NCBI GenBank assembly: GCA_947247005.1
Contig: OX365955.1
Span: 7,574,001-7,638,000, forward strand
Direction of reading: 5' to 3'
Source: Spisula solida
Taxonomy: Eukaryota; Mollusca; Bivalvia; Venerida; Mactridae
DNA length: 64,000 nucleotides
The notes under the pieces were generated by a model, which was not told the origin of the DNA, ran no database searches, and saw only the letters and a list, made by a program, of their open reading frames with translations. The translations under genes and the position numbers were made by a program. The stretch's first letter is position 1; each line of letters opens with the position of its first letter. Positions 13,901 to 28,900 of this stretch are shown in pieces.

Positions 13901-16900
13901 AATATTAAAAGATGGATATTTCAAGCTAATCTGTAACTATACTCACCCCACAATGGATGACTCCCTGTGGACTTGGATTTCGTGTATAATTAACCATAAA
14001 GGGAGTTAATTATAAATGGTAACCACACTTGATGTTATCTTGTACAACAGTTAACCATCATTTCTCACAATATTTATCAATTAACCAAAATTCATCACCA
14101 AATCTTTAGAAAATGTATCCCTACATGTATAATTATACAATGATAATAATCTGCCTCTTACCTTTCCGTCTTCAGAATGAAGATCATAAGCGAAGTCCCC
14201 TGCATGTATGATGGCGTCAATACGTCTCTCCTTGAGTTGTTGTTGAATGGCATCGACCGTGACGGCTGAGTGAGTGGAACCCATGTCTCCATATACTATA
14301 AACCGCACTGGACGGCTCGAATCCTGGTGCATAAAATAAAATACAAAATATATAATGTGCTTTGTATCATAGTAACGATCATTTATATTGATTATAAGTA
14401 AAGAGGTGTAGCTAAATGCAATGATAACTGATGGGCGGGTCTTAATTTTGGAATGAGTGCAATTTCTTCAATGCATGGTATTATTATTACATTCTCCTTA
14501 GTCCCATCTTGGCAAGAACTTTATGAAACAGTATATCATAGTTTCGACAATTTACACTGATGTTAAGTGAAGAGGTGTGACTAAATGCAATGAGAACTGA
14601 TTTTTCCCAGGAAGAGTGCAATTGATTCAGTGCATGGTATTATTATTGCATGCCACTGTGTCCCATCCAAGAACTAATGAAATATTATGCCACGGCACTA
14701 AACTATCCAAACACTAACTACAGACTGGTTACTGATTCACGTGAATTTCGTTCTGTAGTTTTATGAATGGCATGCCTTTGTTACAAACATCTTGTATTTA
14801 CTTGTCAATTTCTTTGGTTGAATAGTGCCGTGTCTTCATTTTAAGTGATTGGACGACTGTAATACAAGCCAGATAGCAAACTCACAAGCGGGTGCCTAAT
14901 TTTGTCTCGGGCTACACCCTCGACAAATAAGACAATCTCGCGTTTTTACTCTATCTATAACATAGTACATTTTACACAGAAAATTCAAAGCGTACCATCC
15001 GTATTCCAGGTATTAATTACACAATTACTAAATGCAATCATCAAATCTCAAATAAAATGTACAGTAAAGCCTTAAAACTGGTACATTTTTACGTCCTATC
15101 AAATTTAGGTTGAATAGACTACATACCAAAAACAAGGTAAGAACTGAAAGAATGCGCTAACAATTTTTAAATGGGCATTATCGTGAGGTAACAGAAATAA
15201 TTATTGCTGTTGCGACCGGAAAAGATGAAATTAAAAGAATACTTTACCTATATTACGTTCGTGATTTTATTTCCTTATTTTATTTCATCGCATTTGATTA
15301 TATTCAACTCGCTTTAATAAATTTAAAATGAAAAGACACATATGTAATATTATCTTTTTACCGTGGACGGATCAAGCGTCTGAAAGTTGAATATCAAACT
15401 TTGTACACGAGGCGAGTCTTTTGATGCAATCTTGCAGAAATACCGTAAACCAGGATCCAGATTCTGTAAGGATATTAAGGACAGTAATATTAGATGCTTA
15501 GGCCAAAAACAATGTTTGCTACCCTTTCCCGACCCTTCCTAATTAGGGTTAAATACTTTTATTGTCAATAATTTTTGTTTTCGTACTCTTGAATATATTT
15601 TTCACTTTTAATGACGTAAGTATTGACCACAAAACATGATTAAAACATCGAAAATCCCGCAAAAAATGCGTCCCGCTAGGTGGCGCTATTAAACACTCGG
15701 AACGTGAAAGTTCTCCATAAAACCGCAAACACTTGATACTATATCATGTATATACAAAATATCATCAAAATCCGAGTTTCAGGCGATTTTTATCGAAAAA
15801 AGTCTATTCCACCTTAAAGGGACTGCCTCACATATTGGTGTATTGCAAAAATTAAATAAAATTGTCAAATATTCGCGTAATTTTGGTATAGTTGCCTGTA
15901 TATCCCATAAACAACCACACTGACATCTAAAATAACTTGAGAAACTTCGTCATTTTGTAGTTATTTAGTATTTTTACATCAAAAATTCTATAGGGTATTA
16001 ATACCCTATAGAATTAACACTGCTATTACTTAAATTGCCTGAAATTTGTTCGCATTAGATGAAAACGAATCGAAAAACGAACTTAATACCACACTGATGT
16101 TTACGCTGTAGTTTGTTGATGTTACAGTTCAATCACATGTGAATTCCATAATTCTCAAAGCATGTTGGAAGGAAACTTAGCACTTTTTTTCAAGAAAAAA
16201 ATCAGTGGGCGATATCGAGTGGTTAAAATTGCTTATTTGCGCCAAATCTTTCATAAAGCAAACGTCAGTGGCTTACATCAATACTTGGTTATGTTGGAAA
16301 ATCACGATATACAAAATTTTTAGCCAAATCTGTGAGGCAGCACCTTTAATTTTAAACAAATTGTTAACTGGCGTTAATTTCTGTCAGTTTTGAGAAAGAA
16401 TATTACATACACACAATAAAGTACTATAATTCAACTCACGTATAAGACGGATTTGTACACAAATTGCGCAGCACGAGCATGATCGTGTGGTAATCTAGCA
16501 ACAGAACTGTTCGTCACGTGATACAATCCAGTTCGCGACATCCCATAATGCACTTGCCATTCCACGGAGTCACGTGATGACCACATGACCACAAAGCCAC
16601 TGTGACGGTCGGCATAGGAAATATGGATCTGCTCGGGAGGGGACAGACTGCCATCCGTGCCTGTAAATACGGGATAAAGTGAACAACTATATAAACAATA
16701 AGTACCCCCACCCCACCCCCTTAGAGTATATCGGACTATTACAGTCAGTAGAGCACAAGGGCTGTCCCCCGGAGACTTCGGTTCGTGTGTTAGACATGCT
16801 GTACATACTATCGTGACATTGGATATTGGAATGTTCTTCATGAATACGTGAAGAAAACGATCAACCATCTAGCGAGACATGTTATACTACAGACAAGTCG

Positions 16901-19900
16901 TAAAATATGTAGATCTATGCTCTCATTTTTTCACCAAGGGAAGAATGCAGTTTTCTGGTACACCGGTTGTGAAGTTGGCTCAAAATACGACATACGACAT
17001 TCAAAAAAGTGAATGTCGTGCAGCTCGACACACGTCATTGGACAAAAATTGAATGACGTGCAGCTCGACATACGACATTGGACGACATTCAAAAAATTAT
17101 CAGAAATCGAATGTCGTGCAGCTCAACATACGACATTGGACGACATTAAAAAAAATTGTCAAAAATCGAAAGTCGTGCAGCTCAACATACGACATTGGAT
17201 GACATTCAAAAAATTATCAGAAATCGAATGTCGTGCAGCTCGACATACGACATTGGACGACCTTCATTATAATAAAGTAATTACATGTAGTTTGAAATTA
17301 CTGATATTTTGTTCCGTTTTCACTGTTTGTCGTTAGGTTTAAACTTGCTCAGTCTATAATTTTCAGCAGCTGATGAAACAAGAGCGATGCCTGTTGTTTG
17401 TGATCTCACCATGACACTTTGTAAAAGTCTGGTCAATTAATGCCCATTTGTTACAAAGGTCATTTTCATCGTGAACATACTGTTGCGACAATAAAGCAGT
17501 AGTTGATACAGAACACAAAATCCAGAAACCATTTCGAATAACTCTATTTTTACGATAACTTATCGATGTTTCCCAAAGCATTTTAATAGGAATAGTATGT
17601 CTATCTTTATGTCTATTTATATTGTACATTACATTAACACATTTAGTTATTTAAAAGTTATATATTACTTTGCTTAACAGTTGATTGGATGATTAAAGCG
17701 CACTTCACAGACAACAGTTTCTGTACAGGAAAACTTCAAAAATAGTCGTAATATCAAAGTACTGAAAGTATTGCTACTGGGGAAAACCGCAATTCTTGGT
17801 GATATTATAGGGTTTACCTTTAATGGATTAAAAAGAACTGTGAATGTTGTGACAACTTTTCAGGAATGTCGATGACAGCCGACATATTCAAATCTCACCC
17901 AACGAACATACAAAGGCAATCCATTTCATGTAATCCTAAGCAATATGTCACTATGTATGTTCGATTCCGTGTTTTGCCGTGTTTTGCGTGTTTAACTCGC
18001 TTAATGTGAGTCGCTACCATTGCGCGACGTCATATAAAAATTGTCGACTTCGCACCGATTTATATGAAATTTTGATGGCTAAAAGTACAAAATCTGTAGT
18101 TTCCAAAGATATATAGTTTTAAAAAAATATATTGAAGAATTTTATAATTATATAACGTCCTGTACGGGTATGGCGACGTTAGCGCGTTTTGAAGGTTTTG
18201 TCAAGCGTCGGGTGTATACACTTATATACATGAGATGCTCGTAAGATGAATTATCAAAATCAATTGTGACCCGGGCCACCAAGACTTATCAGTATCGCAG
18301 GTAAAATTAATTAAAATAGAATAAAGATGTTTATAATTTTTTATCGTTGTTAACTCCCGTTCAATGCCTAGACGACCATAACTCTATAATAATAATAATT
18401 GAAATAATTGAAAATATTATACAGCTGCATTTTTACATTATGAACGTACTGGATAGGGTACGAATAGCGTGAACGAATCAGATAGAGGACGAAACAAAAA
18501 TAGACCGATATGGTTTCTACTATCGGAGGGAAAATTGTATTTAATTAATGTGCGTGGTTGTTCTGAAGAAATACGCAAAATATTTAGCTGAAGATATGTG
18601 GTAATTTAATGGATGAAACATTGATAATAGTATTAACATGGGCGCAAGAAAATGAAACAAAACTAGCAACTAAAACTTTCCTTAACTCTAGCTGCACACG
18701 AACCGGATATAGTACGAATCAGAAAGGGGATGAAACACAATTAACCGATGTGGTCTCGACACTTGACGGGAAAAATGCATGCAAAAGCAGTTGTAAAAGA
18801 GTTGCTCTAACGATAGTCGCAAAATATTTAATTATGACACCAAGAAATGTGTACAATTACCTTATTAGACATATACATGTACTGTATAAATACTGGTACT
18901 GTTCGGGACAATGAATACTATACTGTCATTGCTAATTATGTGATATTTGTTATGAAATTGCAATAACGATTATTTGCTCTAAATGTATATACGTACATGC
19001 ACATGTAGATCCTTTGCTCCGTTACATGACACGTTTTGTAAATATGTTATAACTTGTAAACATGTTTTGCTCTCCTTATTGGAGGAATAAAATGCATCTA
19101 TCTATGTGCGTTAATTTAAGGGACGAAACGTCGATTAACACTTTTAACAAATGAAAAATATTGTGAATGGTGAACAATCAGCAGATATTGTATTAGGAGT
19201 GTTTAGCTAAACTGTAATATCGACGTTACAGCGTTAGGAAACCATACACTGTAAATTTCGTCCGCTCAACCGGTTACTCTAACAGTGACATTTTTACCAC
19301 CCCTCAAAAAATCATAAGTCATTATACAGCGCGTAGGAATTTATTCGCACAAATACATTAACTCACAGAAAAAAACATCATCAATACAAACTTTTCAAAA
19401 CCGGTTTACTTTAGCTAAGGTGGTGCGGTCTATTGGCGGCGTATGAAGAAAAGTAGGTTCATCAACTAACGAGGTGCTATTGTTGAAACGGTTCTTAAAC
19501 TAGCCGTTCTTCGAACAACTTACCAGCGTTTATAACACCCGACTATTTCCCTCTCGCCCTATTAAACCATTCCATCAGTTAACTCTGGGTTGCCAGTACG
19601 TCAATTTAATGATGTTGAAATTTGAATCGCTTCTAGCTTATGAATGTTGTATGTACTGTTAATAACACCCCCAGCGACTTCATATAGGCATATACATGTA
19701 TAAATGACGTAGCATGCATGTCAAACAATGTTTTCCCGCATTTTGAAGTATGTGCAAATATGTAGTTAGTAAAAATATTTGAAGTACATTAATGTGCTTA
19801 ACAGCAAATGCACGACAAGTTGTTCTATGTTGCTATAGTTACTAACAGAAATGGGACTGAATTTAAAATGACCAGTCAACGACCTTTTTGAACACACCTC

Positions 19901-22900
19901 GTGAATGGTGGTTGCACTGAAAACAAAACATTACTTCAAGTGTTTGGCTGCCACAAGAGCAAAATATATCAAAAATAATAGTCAAAGGATCGTAGCTCAT
20001 CGGACCACAAGTAAACGGCATTTTGTAAATCTGCTGTGAACCCCAAACTCCAAGATAACTTCCAAAACTACCGCAATAAATTGATAATGTTATTATTAAG
20101 TTCTAATATGACAGGTGCATTCATGCACTAGTATAAATAATGTTAGATATACATGTATAATACATTAATAATGCCCGAATGAATTTTTCGAAACATGGTT
20201 GTTGCGAACAAGTGAAATGCGGACGTGCGTTCTTTCACGAAAGACATTAAGCGTTTCATTAGTTCCTTGGTCGTACCTCATTAGCGTCATTTGGACTCCG
20301 CAAGCAACGGAACATATGAAATATAACACATCCTATTGTTCCGCATCCCAAAACCGCGTCTGAGGGCGGACAGACGGGAAGACAGACGGTCAGAGGAAGG
20401 GTGATGCCAAAACATGGGAGACTAGCAATGATTATTATATTCTAATTTTCACCTCATCTTTACTATTTAATCGTATACTCAACCACATATTTAGCTATAA
20501 ATTGAACACTAATCACAAATGATTGAAAATCAAAACGACTGCTTCTCAGCATACGTATCTAAAGAGATTCTCTCAGTTATTCCTTAAACGAGGGTGATCA
20601 ACAAATACGCGGAAATTGCTCTGAAATCTTTACTACGTTACCAATATTGAAAAAATCGGTCGGATAATTGATTGACGTATTGCAAATACAATACTATAAA
20701 AAAAACATTAATATCAATAAAATATTTGGTCGAAAAACCTAGAAACCGTAACGTCACTATGGCTACACCGACACAACGTTATCGCGACGTCGTTACATAT
20801 AACAGTATACATACTAATTCTTGCACAATTCACAATTTATAATGCAGTGAATGGTTCTCAAAAAATAGCTGTACAACCAGATAGACTTCATAGACCTGTC
20901 AACCGAAAATCAATTTTTTCCTTTGCAACTTGCATGTAAATTTTACGAATTAGCTGCAGGAGATCATTAATAATGATGACGTAATTTGACGGTATTGACG
21001 TCGCAGAGCCCATTTGCATGTCGGCATTGTTTCACACGGCTACATATGATAGAATATACAAAACCTACACACGTGTATCGTGTACTAGTGACAAAAGTTA
21101 CATTGTGTATAATAACATGTATAGTTTTGAACCCATTACTCATCCTTGTGACAATAATACACATAACCTTGATACTGTTTTTGATGATAAAATTACCCAT
21201 GATATAAATGATTCTTATTTGAATAAGACGTCAATTCCTTCTGTTGATGGTTTTGTTTTTGACACCACAAATGTTGATGATTTTTATTCTGATATTGATA
21301 GTTTAAATAGGTCTTTACATGATGGAAATTTTGTTATGGACAGCTCTAATGTTGATATCTTTTATAATAAAATGAACTATGCTTTGCCTGTTTCCTCCTT
21401 GAATAGTTCTTCAAATTCTACTCCTGTTGATAATTCATTTAATGTTGACATGCTTAGCTCCAATTCTCAATCTTTACCTCTATATAATGCTCAAACACCA
21501 AGTACAGACAGCTGTATATCACCTCCCTCAGTCCCAAACCAACGATGGTTATCCCACAAAGGGTTACATATGGTACATCTAATTAGAATATAACCTACAT
21601 TATGAGCCAATGAAAACGCCGCATTTTCGCGGTTAAATGAAAATTTAATCATTTTAATTGTTTTCTTAACAGACTTGATGTCTTGCGTTGGCGCTAATTT
21701 CTATCGGCCAATCAGAATGCAGAATGTTATATTCTAAGTTAGTTAGAACATATTAAGTAAATTTTAATGACTAAAAAGGCCTCGCTTCGCTTCGCTCGCT
21801 CCGACCTTTTTAATCATTAAAATTTACTTAATATGTTCTAACTATAACATATTCATTATGTTTGTCCTAAACTTGACGAAATTTAGATTATAGTGTCTCA
21901 AAACTTAAATATTGACTGTTTATGCCTTTGTGGAACATTTTTAGATGAAAATGTTCTAGATTCCGAGCTTTCAATTCCTGGTTATACTCTATTTCGTAAA
22001 GATATACCATCTCATGTTGGGGGACTTATGATTTATGTTAAGGAGCATATTTGTTGTTTTTATAGAACTGATCTTGGGTCTCGTTCAGTTGAATCCCTAT
22101 GGTTAGAGTTTAAATTCACTTATTCTAAGACATTCCTTCTATGTTATGTTTATAGACCACCCTTATCTAGAGTGGAATGGCTAAATCATTTCACTGACAA
22201 CCTAGACAAATCATTCAATGAAACTAAGGAAACTATCATCATTGGAGATTTAAACTATTACTTACTTAAACAAGTATCACCTTCAAAATATTGGATGCAA
22301 ACAATGGAGCATATGAATTTCACTCAGCTTGTAAAATTTCCAACTAGAAGGACAAATAGTTCAGCAACTTTAATAGACCATGTTTTCAGTAACATTTCTA
22401 GTAACATTGTTGAAATAAATGTTCCACCATACGCATTAAGTGATCACTATCCAGTTGCTATTACAAGGAAATGTAATCACAACATACCTACAAAATCTTG
22501 CCATGATTATATTTTATACAGATCTGTCAAAAACTTCAATAAAACAGATTTTCTCAATGATCTAACCACACAAGCCTGGTTTACATTAAATAATGTTGAT
22601 GATCCTGATGAATGTGCTGATTTATTTATAGAACTGTTTGGGTCAGTTTTACAACAACATGTTCCTCTCAGACATAATAGGGTAAATAAATTAACTCAAT
22701 CAGACTGGTTCACCTCTGATATATTTCTTGCTATTAGACAAAGAAATTACTATCATAAAAACTAGGCAAGTCATGTCTAATTACAAATTGTTCAGATCAA
22801 AAGTAAAATCGCTTGTCCACAGGGCAAAATATAACCATTATAATGCCCAAATAAACTCAAATAAACACAATCCCAAACTGTTATGGAAAGGTCTCAGAGA

Positions 22901-25900
22901 GATGTCTGGTTTGGAAAGTACCAAAACTCAAACAGTTACACATTTATTTAACGACCATTTTTGTAACATTCATAAAACTGTTCCTGTTGATAAATCGAGT
23001 GTTTACAAACCTCCTGATTTATTAAAATCCTTGAATAAAGCTAGGTAAGTTAATTCTGATAAATTTACCATTCCACTATTGACTAGTGACTTTGTTGAAA
23101 CCCGATCAAAATCCCTTGATCCCACTAAATCGACAGGTACTGATAATATCAATGTCAAATACCTAAAAGTATTAGCTTCAATTATAGCACCAGCTTTAAC
23201 ATATGTACATGTATTTAATTGTAGTATAAAATCAAACAAATTCCCATTCGCCTTCAAAACAGCAATAGTAATTCCAATCTTCAAGAAGGGTGATAGACAT
23301 GATAAAAATAATTATAGACCTATTTCCATTTTACCAGTTGCTTTCTTAATACTTGAAAGACACGTTAGCAAGTGCTTAAAGTCATATCTTTCTGACATCA
23401 AACTTCTGTATGGCAGGCAATCAGGATTCCGTAAAATCACTCTTGTCAAACAGCTTTAATTAAAATGCTTGATGGCTGGATCTCAGCTGTAGATAATAAT
23501 GAAATAGTTGGAACATCGTTCATTGATTTAAGTAAAGCATTTGACTTGGTAAACCATGATATTTTATTACAGAAGCTATCACTATATGGTATGCATTGTT
23601 AAACATTAAATTGGTTTAAGTCCTATCTGAATTCAAGATCTCAAAACAACATTTATATCTGGCAAATATTCTTGTCCTGGCCATTAATTCTGAAAAATCC
23701 AAGTCTTTATTTATAACAAGTAAACGTAATAAACATCATATTGTTGGATCCAATCTCAGCATTCCTTTTCATGATAATTCAATTGAAGTTACTTCAACAG
23801 CAAAGTTATTAGGTATCACAGTTAATGATAGCCTATCATGGGCAGACCATATCAAGAATGTGATAAAGAAATGTAATTCCTATTTGTACCTGTTATCTAG
23901 AATTAAATATTTTCTTTCCATTGAAACTCGGAAGCGCTTCTATAACGCATATACTCTTCCAGATTTTGACGTTTGCTGTGTTGTAAGGGGAAATTGTACT
24001 AGCAGTCTTGAAGATAAACATATAAAATTTCAGAAAAGAGCAGCTAGGGTAATTCTTGATTGTGATTATTCAACTCCATCTACTATTCTATTTACAAAAC
24101 TCAAATGGATGACATTTCATGAACGCGTAATTTGTCAAAAAGATATTCAAATGTACAAAACTCTCAGAGGTGATGCACCAGACTATCTTAAATCTACATT
24201 TAGATTTACAGCAGATATCCATGCACGACTGTTATGTTCATCTTCTACATATCAATTATATAGACCAAAACCCAATTCCGAGTTATTTCGCCACATTTTT
24301 GCTTTCTCTGGTACCTCAATACGGAATTCTATTCCTCATTATATCAAAAATTCTTCTTCTACTCAACACTTTAAAACTTTATATCTACGCTAGGTGAAGC
24401 CGTCATATTTTGAACACCCCATGTTTCTGCTACTTAAGATATTAAATGACTGGCTTGTCATAACCACTATTTCAATATACATGTATATCCATATCTGTCT
24501 GCAGAATGACATGCAGTGTGTTTTATGTTACAATCTGTATTATGCTTTTAAAATGTCATTGTTTTAATTTACATGTTGTTATATGACATGCTGGCTCTTA
24601 TGATGTCCCTATATCTAATTAAGCTTTATAGTGATTAATTATAACTTTAATTGATTAAGTATTTAGATTTATATCTTCTTTTAATTGTAGATCCCATACA
24701 TATCGGTTTTCGCACATCTAGCTGTAACCGCAACTCGTCTATGAAATTCCCCCAATGATATATATTGTTTGTGTAATTTCGATAGGATATCTGCCGAATT
24801 CACCGTATATATAGTCTAATAGCAGCGTTTGTAGTTTTTGCATGTACACCTAGAATTTGTTTTAAGAATTTCAAATGAAAGTTTTCAATGTCTGGTGATT
24901 TATGGAAACCCCAAACTTCAGAACCATAGCATAATATTGGCATTATCATTGCATCAAACAATTTTAATTCTTCTGAGATATTCAGAGATATTACATCAAA
25001 TAATGACAAAAGTGAATACATTGCTCTATTTGCTTGATTGGAAAGAGAACGCTGTGCCTGGTAAAAATTACTATTAGACGACAACGTTACACCCAAATAA
25101 GTAAATGTTTTAACAACAGTAAGCTTGCGGCGGTTATAAAATATATCAACATTCTCCATTCTGGTTCCCTTTTTAAAAACTATAACTACTGTCTTGTTTA
25201 CATTTACTGTTATAGCACCATTCGTTACAATAACTATGTAATTCATTCAATAATAGCTGTAGGTCCTCCTTTGTATATTGCTGATGACGCGGTTCTATTT
25301 GCCCATACTCCAGAAGCGTTACAATCCTTACTCAATGATCTTCAGGACTACTGTAATACGTGGAAGTTAAACGTCAATACTAGCAAAACGAAAGTAATGA
25401 TTTTTGAAAACGGTCGCCATACAACATTTAACTTCACATTCAATAACACTACATTAGAGATGGTTAAAACCTTCAAATATCTCGGGCTATGTCTATTCAA
25501 GAATGGACAGATGGGTCGAACACAAAATAAACTTGCTCAAAAATCGTTATTCGCTCTGCATAATTTATTAATGGTTTTTAACCAAATCGAACTAGAAATA
25601 ATAAATAAATTGAAGTTATTCGATACTCTAGTAAGCTCCATCTTAAATTATGGCGCGGAAATTTTCTTTTACCTTGAATCATCGGATGTAGAGAAGGTAC
25701 ACTGTAAAGGAGAAGGTTCGCTAACTAGTAAAAATGGCCCCAAAATAATGAAAAATTAAAAATAGACGAAAAATGTTTTTTGTTATCTATTTTTAATAAC
25801 CAACCTTTATTCTTCATAAAAATGAATCTTTTCTTTAGAAAATCCGTTTTAAAGTCAGTAAAATTCCACTTGTAAGAACCCCTCTTTAGCTAAAAATGCC

Positions 25901-28900
25901 AAAATCTGCGTTTTTCGTGTAACACTTCTTTATTTGTTCATATCAGCGCACGTTTGTTCCACCTTCAAACTTGCTTAGCTTTCTGAGGAATTTCAAGTTG
26001 ATTGATAACATCACTGTTATTTTTTGGAACACGCGTTCGCTCATATCTTAAATTTAAAGTATATAAGCCGTAACGTGACATTTTTGACCAAAAAAGCAAC
26101 ATGACGTCACGCCAGCAGCAGACGACGAAGTTTCGCGCAACGGCAACGTCCTATTTGGCCGGAGCGCGATTATCGCAGTTTCTTTGTTTAACCCGCTCAT
26201 TCTGCTCAACAATACGACATGTATGGCCACTACTATTTCATTTCTTGGTTTACAATAATTTGTTTGGAATTCTTTATGTCCATCGGTCAGTCGAATTTGT
26301 TTTAAATGGAAAACGCCGTTGAACGCGTCTGTCGCATGAAAAGGTTGCAAAATAAAGCTGGTATACTATTATTTACATACACCATCATTTACCTACTTCA
26401 AAAATTCGCGACAGAAGCAGAGGTCCATTACGATCCATAGCAACGCATACATCCGACCCATAGCAACGTATACAGTAGCCGTTACGAGCGTAATGTACGT
26501 AACGAGTATAACGGGTGAACAACGCAACTATAAAACTCCGCGGCCTTACTGTCATTCCGATCAAACTGCATTGAAGCTTCTGATGTCGCCGACAATATGT
26601 ACATCACAGATTTGCCGACTGATTAGACGTTGCCGACTTACGTCGGCAATAAAAGGAAATAGAGGGAAAACTCACATCAAAGACAATTAGCCGAACTTGA
26701 TGCACATGAGAATTTTGACTGATCTATAATTAGCTCGCTTTGACATATATTGAATCTTGTTCATTTAGTATACTTCACGTAATAGACGTCGGTTGAATCG
26801 CTGTTATTGGAATAAGTCATCATTAAACATTATTTCATTGAGAAAAATAAATCGTATGAATAATGGATACATCCTTGAAGGTAGGGGCCTAATTAAAAAC
26901 GTCCCGTCTTCGCATCAAATGATTATTGGATTTATATGATTTGTGATTAAATCAAGAAGAGTCCCTGTAAAAACATACAGACAGGAACGTTTATAGTGTC
27001 TTTCTGATACATGACAAGGTCTAGCGCATTGTCTACATTCGATATAGCGGACTATTTGATAGGTGCTTTACGGGAAATCTAGGACAAAAAGTGTAAACCT
27101 TCAATTTGAACGAAAATAGATCCTCTGCATTATCAAAAATCACGATAATCAATTCAAGAGATCAAACTAGCGCTGATATTGTAGCCTTTAAAAGTCGGTT
27201 GACTATAGTCCAGATACTTGACACGACTCTCGACCTTCAACTAACATTATCTGATATACCGTCTATATTTATAATCCCGGTTGTATGTTTTCATAAGCGG
27301 AAAGTATCACGAAGACACAAATCTTAAGGACCGATATTGTACGATTTGCTAGCGGAAATTGATATATTCAACGCAAGAACCTCGTAATATATTTATGCAT
27401 AAAGGTCAGGATTATGTCAAATTCTCTGTGCTATACTAACTTGCAGAACGTACGATCCGATTTACAAAGAATTTAATGATGATCATTCTAGAAAATAGTA
27501 AGTGATAAATTATACGAGCATGATTACACGCGCAGAGAGCTATTCAGACTTATACAAACAATTTAACCGTTGTAATTATAAATAAAAGCGCAAAGTTACT
27601 ATGACGTGGCATATATAGTATGTGTCTATTCGGAGAATCGAGTCGAGTTTTCCGAAAATGATTTGACCTAGCCAGCTGAATATTTCACGTTACCTGATTG
27701 GTACTTTAATTTTGATACGTTTTATGATGGCAATTAGACATGTGTTTTGACGGTAATTAAATCATTTTACAGATTTTGAACATGTTTGATCTTTTGACGA
27801 TTCGTCCCGTAGGCAAAAATAAAAATGTCACATTGCAATATTCGTTTGCACTTTTAGAAGACAAAAGTAGTGTCCTTAACACGTTAATTTGAAGTAAATA
27901 GTCAAATGCATTATGTAGTTCGTCTACTGCTTCAAGGATAAAAAAGAGCAGATGAAGCATTATTTTCACGAGCGTAATTGGAACAACGGGTTCAAAATAA
28001 ATCAGTTGCTCACAATGTGAAATAACACCTGACTGTAAAATACAAATATTCTATTTAGTTAATGCTTAATTTAGGGTTTTCCTAAATATGTTTTTTAAAT
28101 AAAACATGGGAGTGAAATTCGAATTCTGAATTTTTGAAAACAAACTGAAAATAAGTGCATGTAAATAATAACTTGTGTATATAACGGCCAAAACACCTGT
28201 AGTTGCCTATAACAAGCATTGATGTCACGTGTAGGCCTACTATAAAGCTCTCAAGGGCAACTGATCTTCTTGTATGACGTTTTTCCAGGCCGTACAATTT
28301 GAAAATCAATTTGCATTCGCGAGTCAGGTGATGCTTGGTGAGCGGTTTAGTTTCATTTTTCTCGGTCAGTTGACTTGTGTGTTTGGGTATTTCTGTGCCG
28401 TGTGATTATGGTCTGTGTTAGTTCTGTGTTCGATGGTTTCAGTTCAGTGCTAGATCTAGCTTCCCCTTAGAATATAACCTACCTTTTTAGCCAGTGAAAA
28501 CGCCGATCTGTGCTGGTTAAATGCTACATTTAATTATGACATCATGAGTTGATCACATACTCTATCGGCCAATCAAATGCCGACTGTAACATTCTGAGTT
28601 ATTTTAATCATTAAAAGTTTGCTCTTACTAGTTGGGTTGGCGGGAATTTCTATTGGCCAGTCAAAATGACTAAAAAAGACTTCGCTTCGCTCGGTACGCT
28701 CACACCGTCCTTTTAAATCATAGACATTTGGTTTCAACTCGCCGTAAATTAATGATTTGACATAATCACTAATAGATCAGGGTATTGTAAATTTCATTAA
28801 TTTACGAAGAGTTGAAACCAAATAACAATCTTTTAATCATTAAAAACAAATAACTCACTATGTTCTATTACATAAAAATACTTCATGCTCCAACTGTCAT

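Noticed and set aside
17013..17336. 107-codon plus-strand frame over the 58-bp array
   Set aside because: Tandem repeat read in a frame that shifts between units; no coding context in the intron.
24800..25759. Twin-priming inversion of one LINE at 25.27 kb
   Set aside because: The two head-to-head pieces cover the same protein region, so they are two elements, and target duplication with in-frame rejoining at 30.9 kb explains the layout better.
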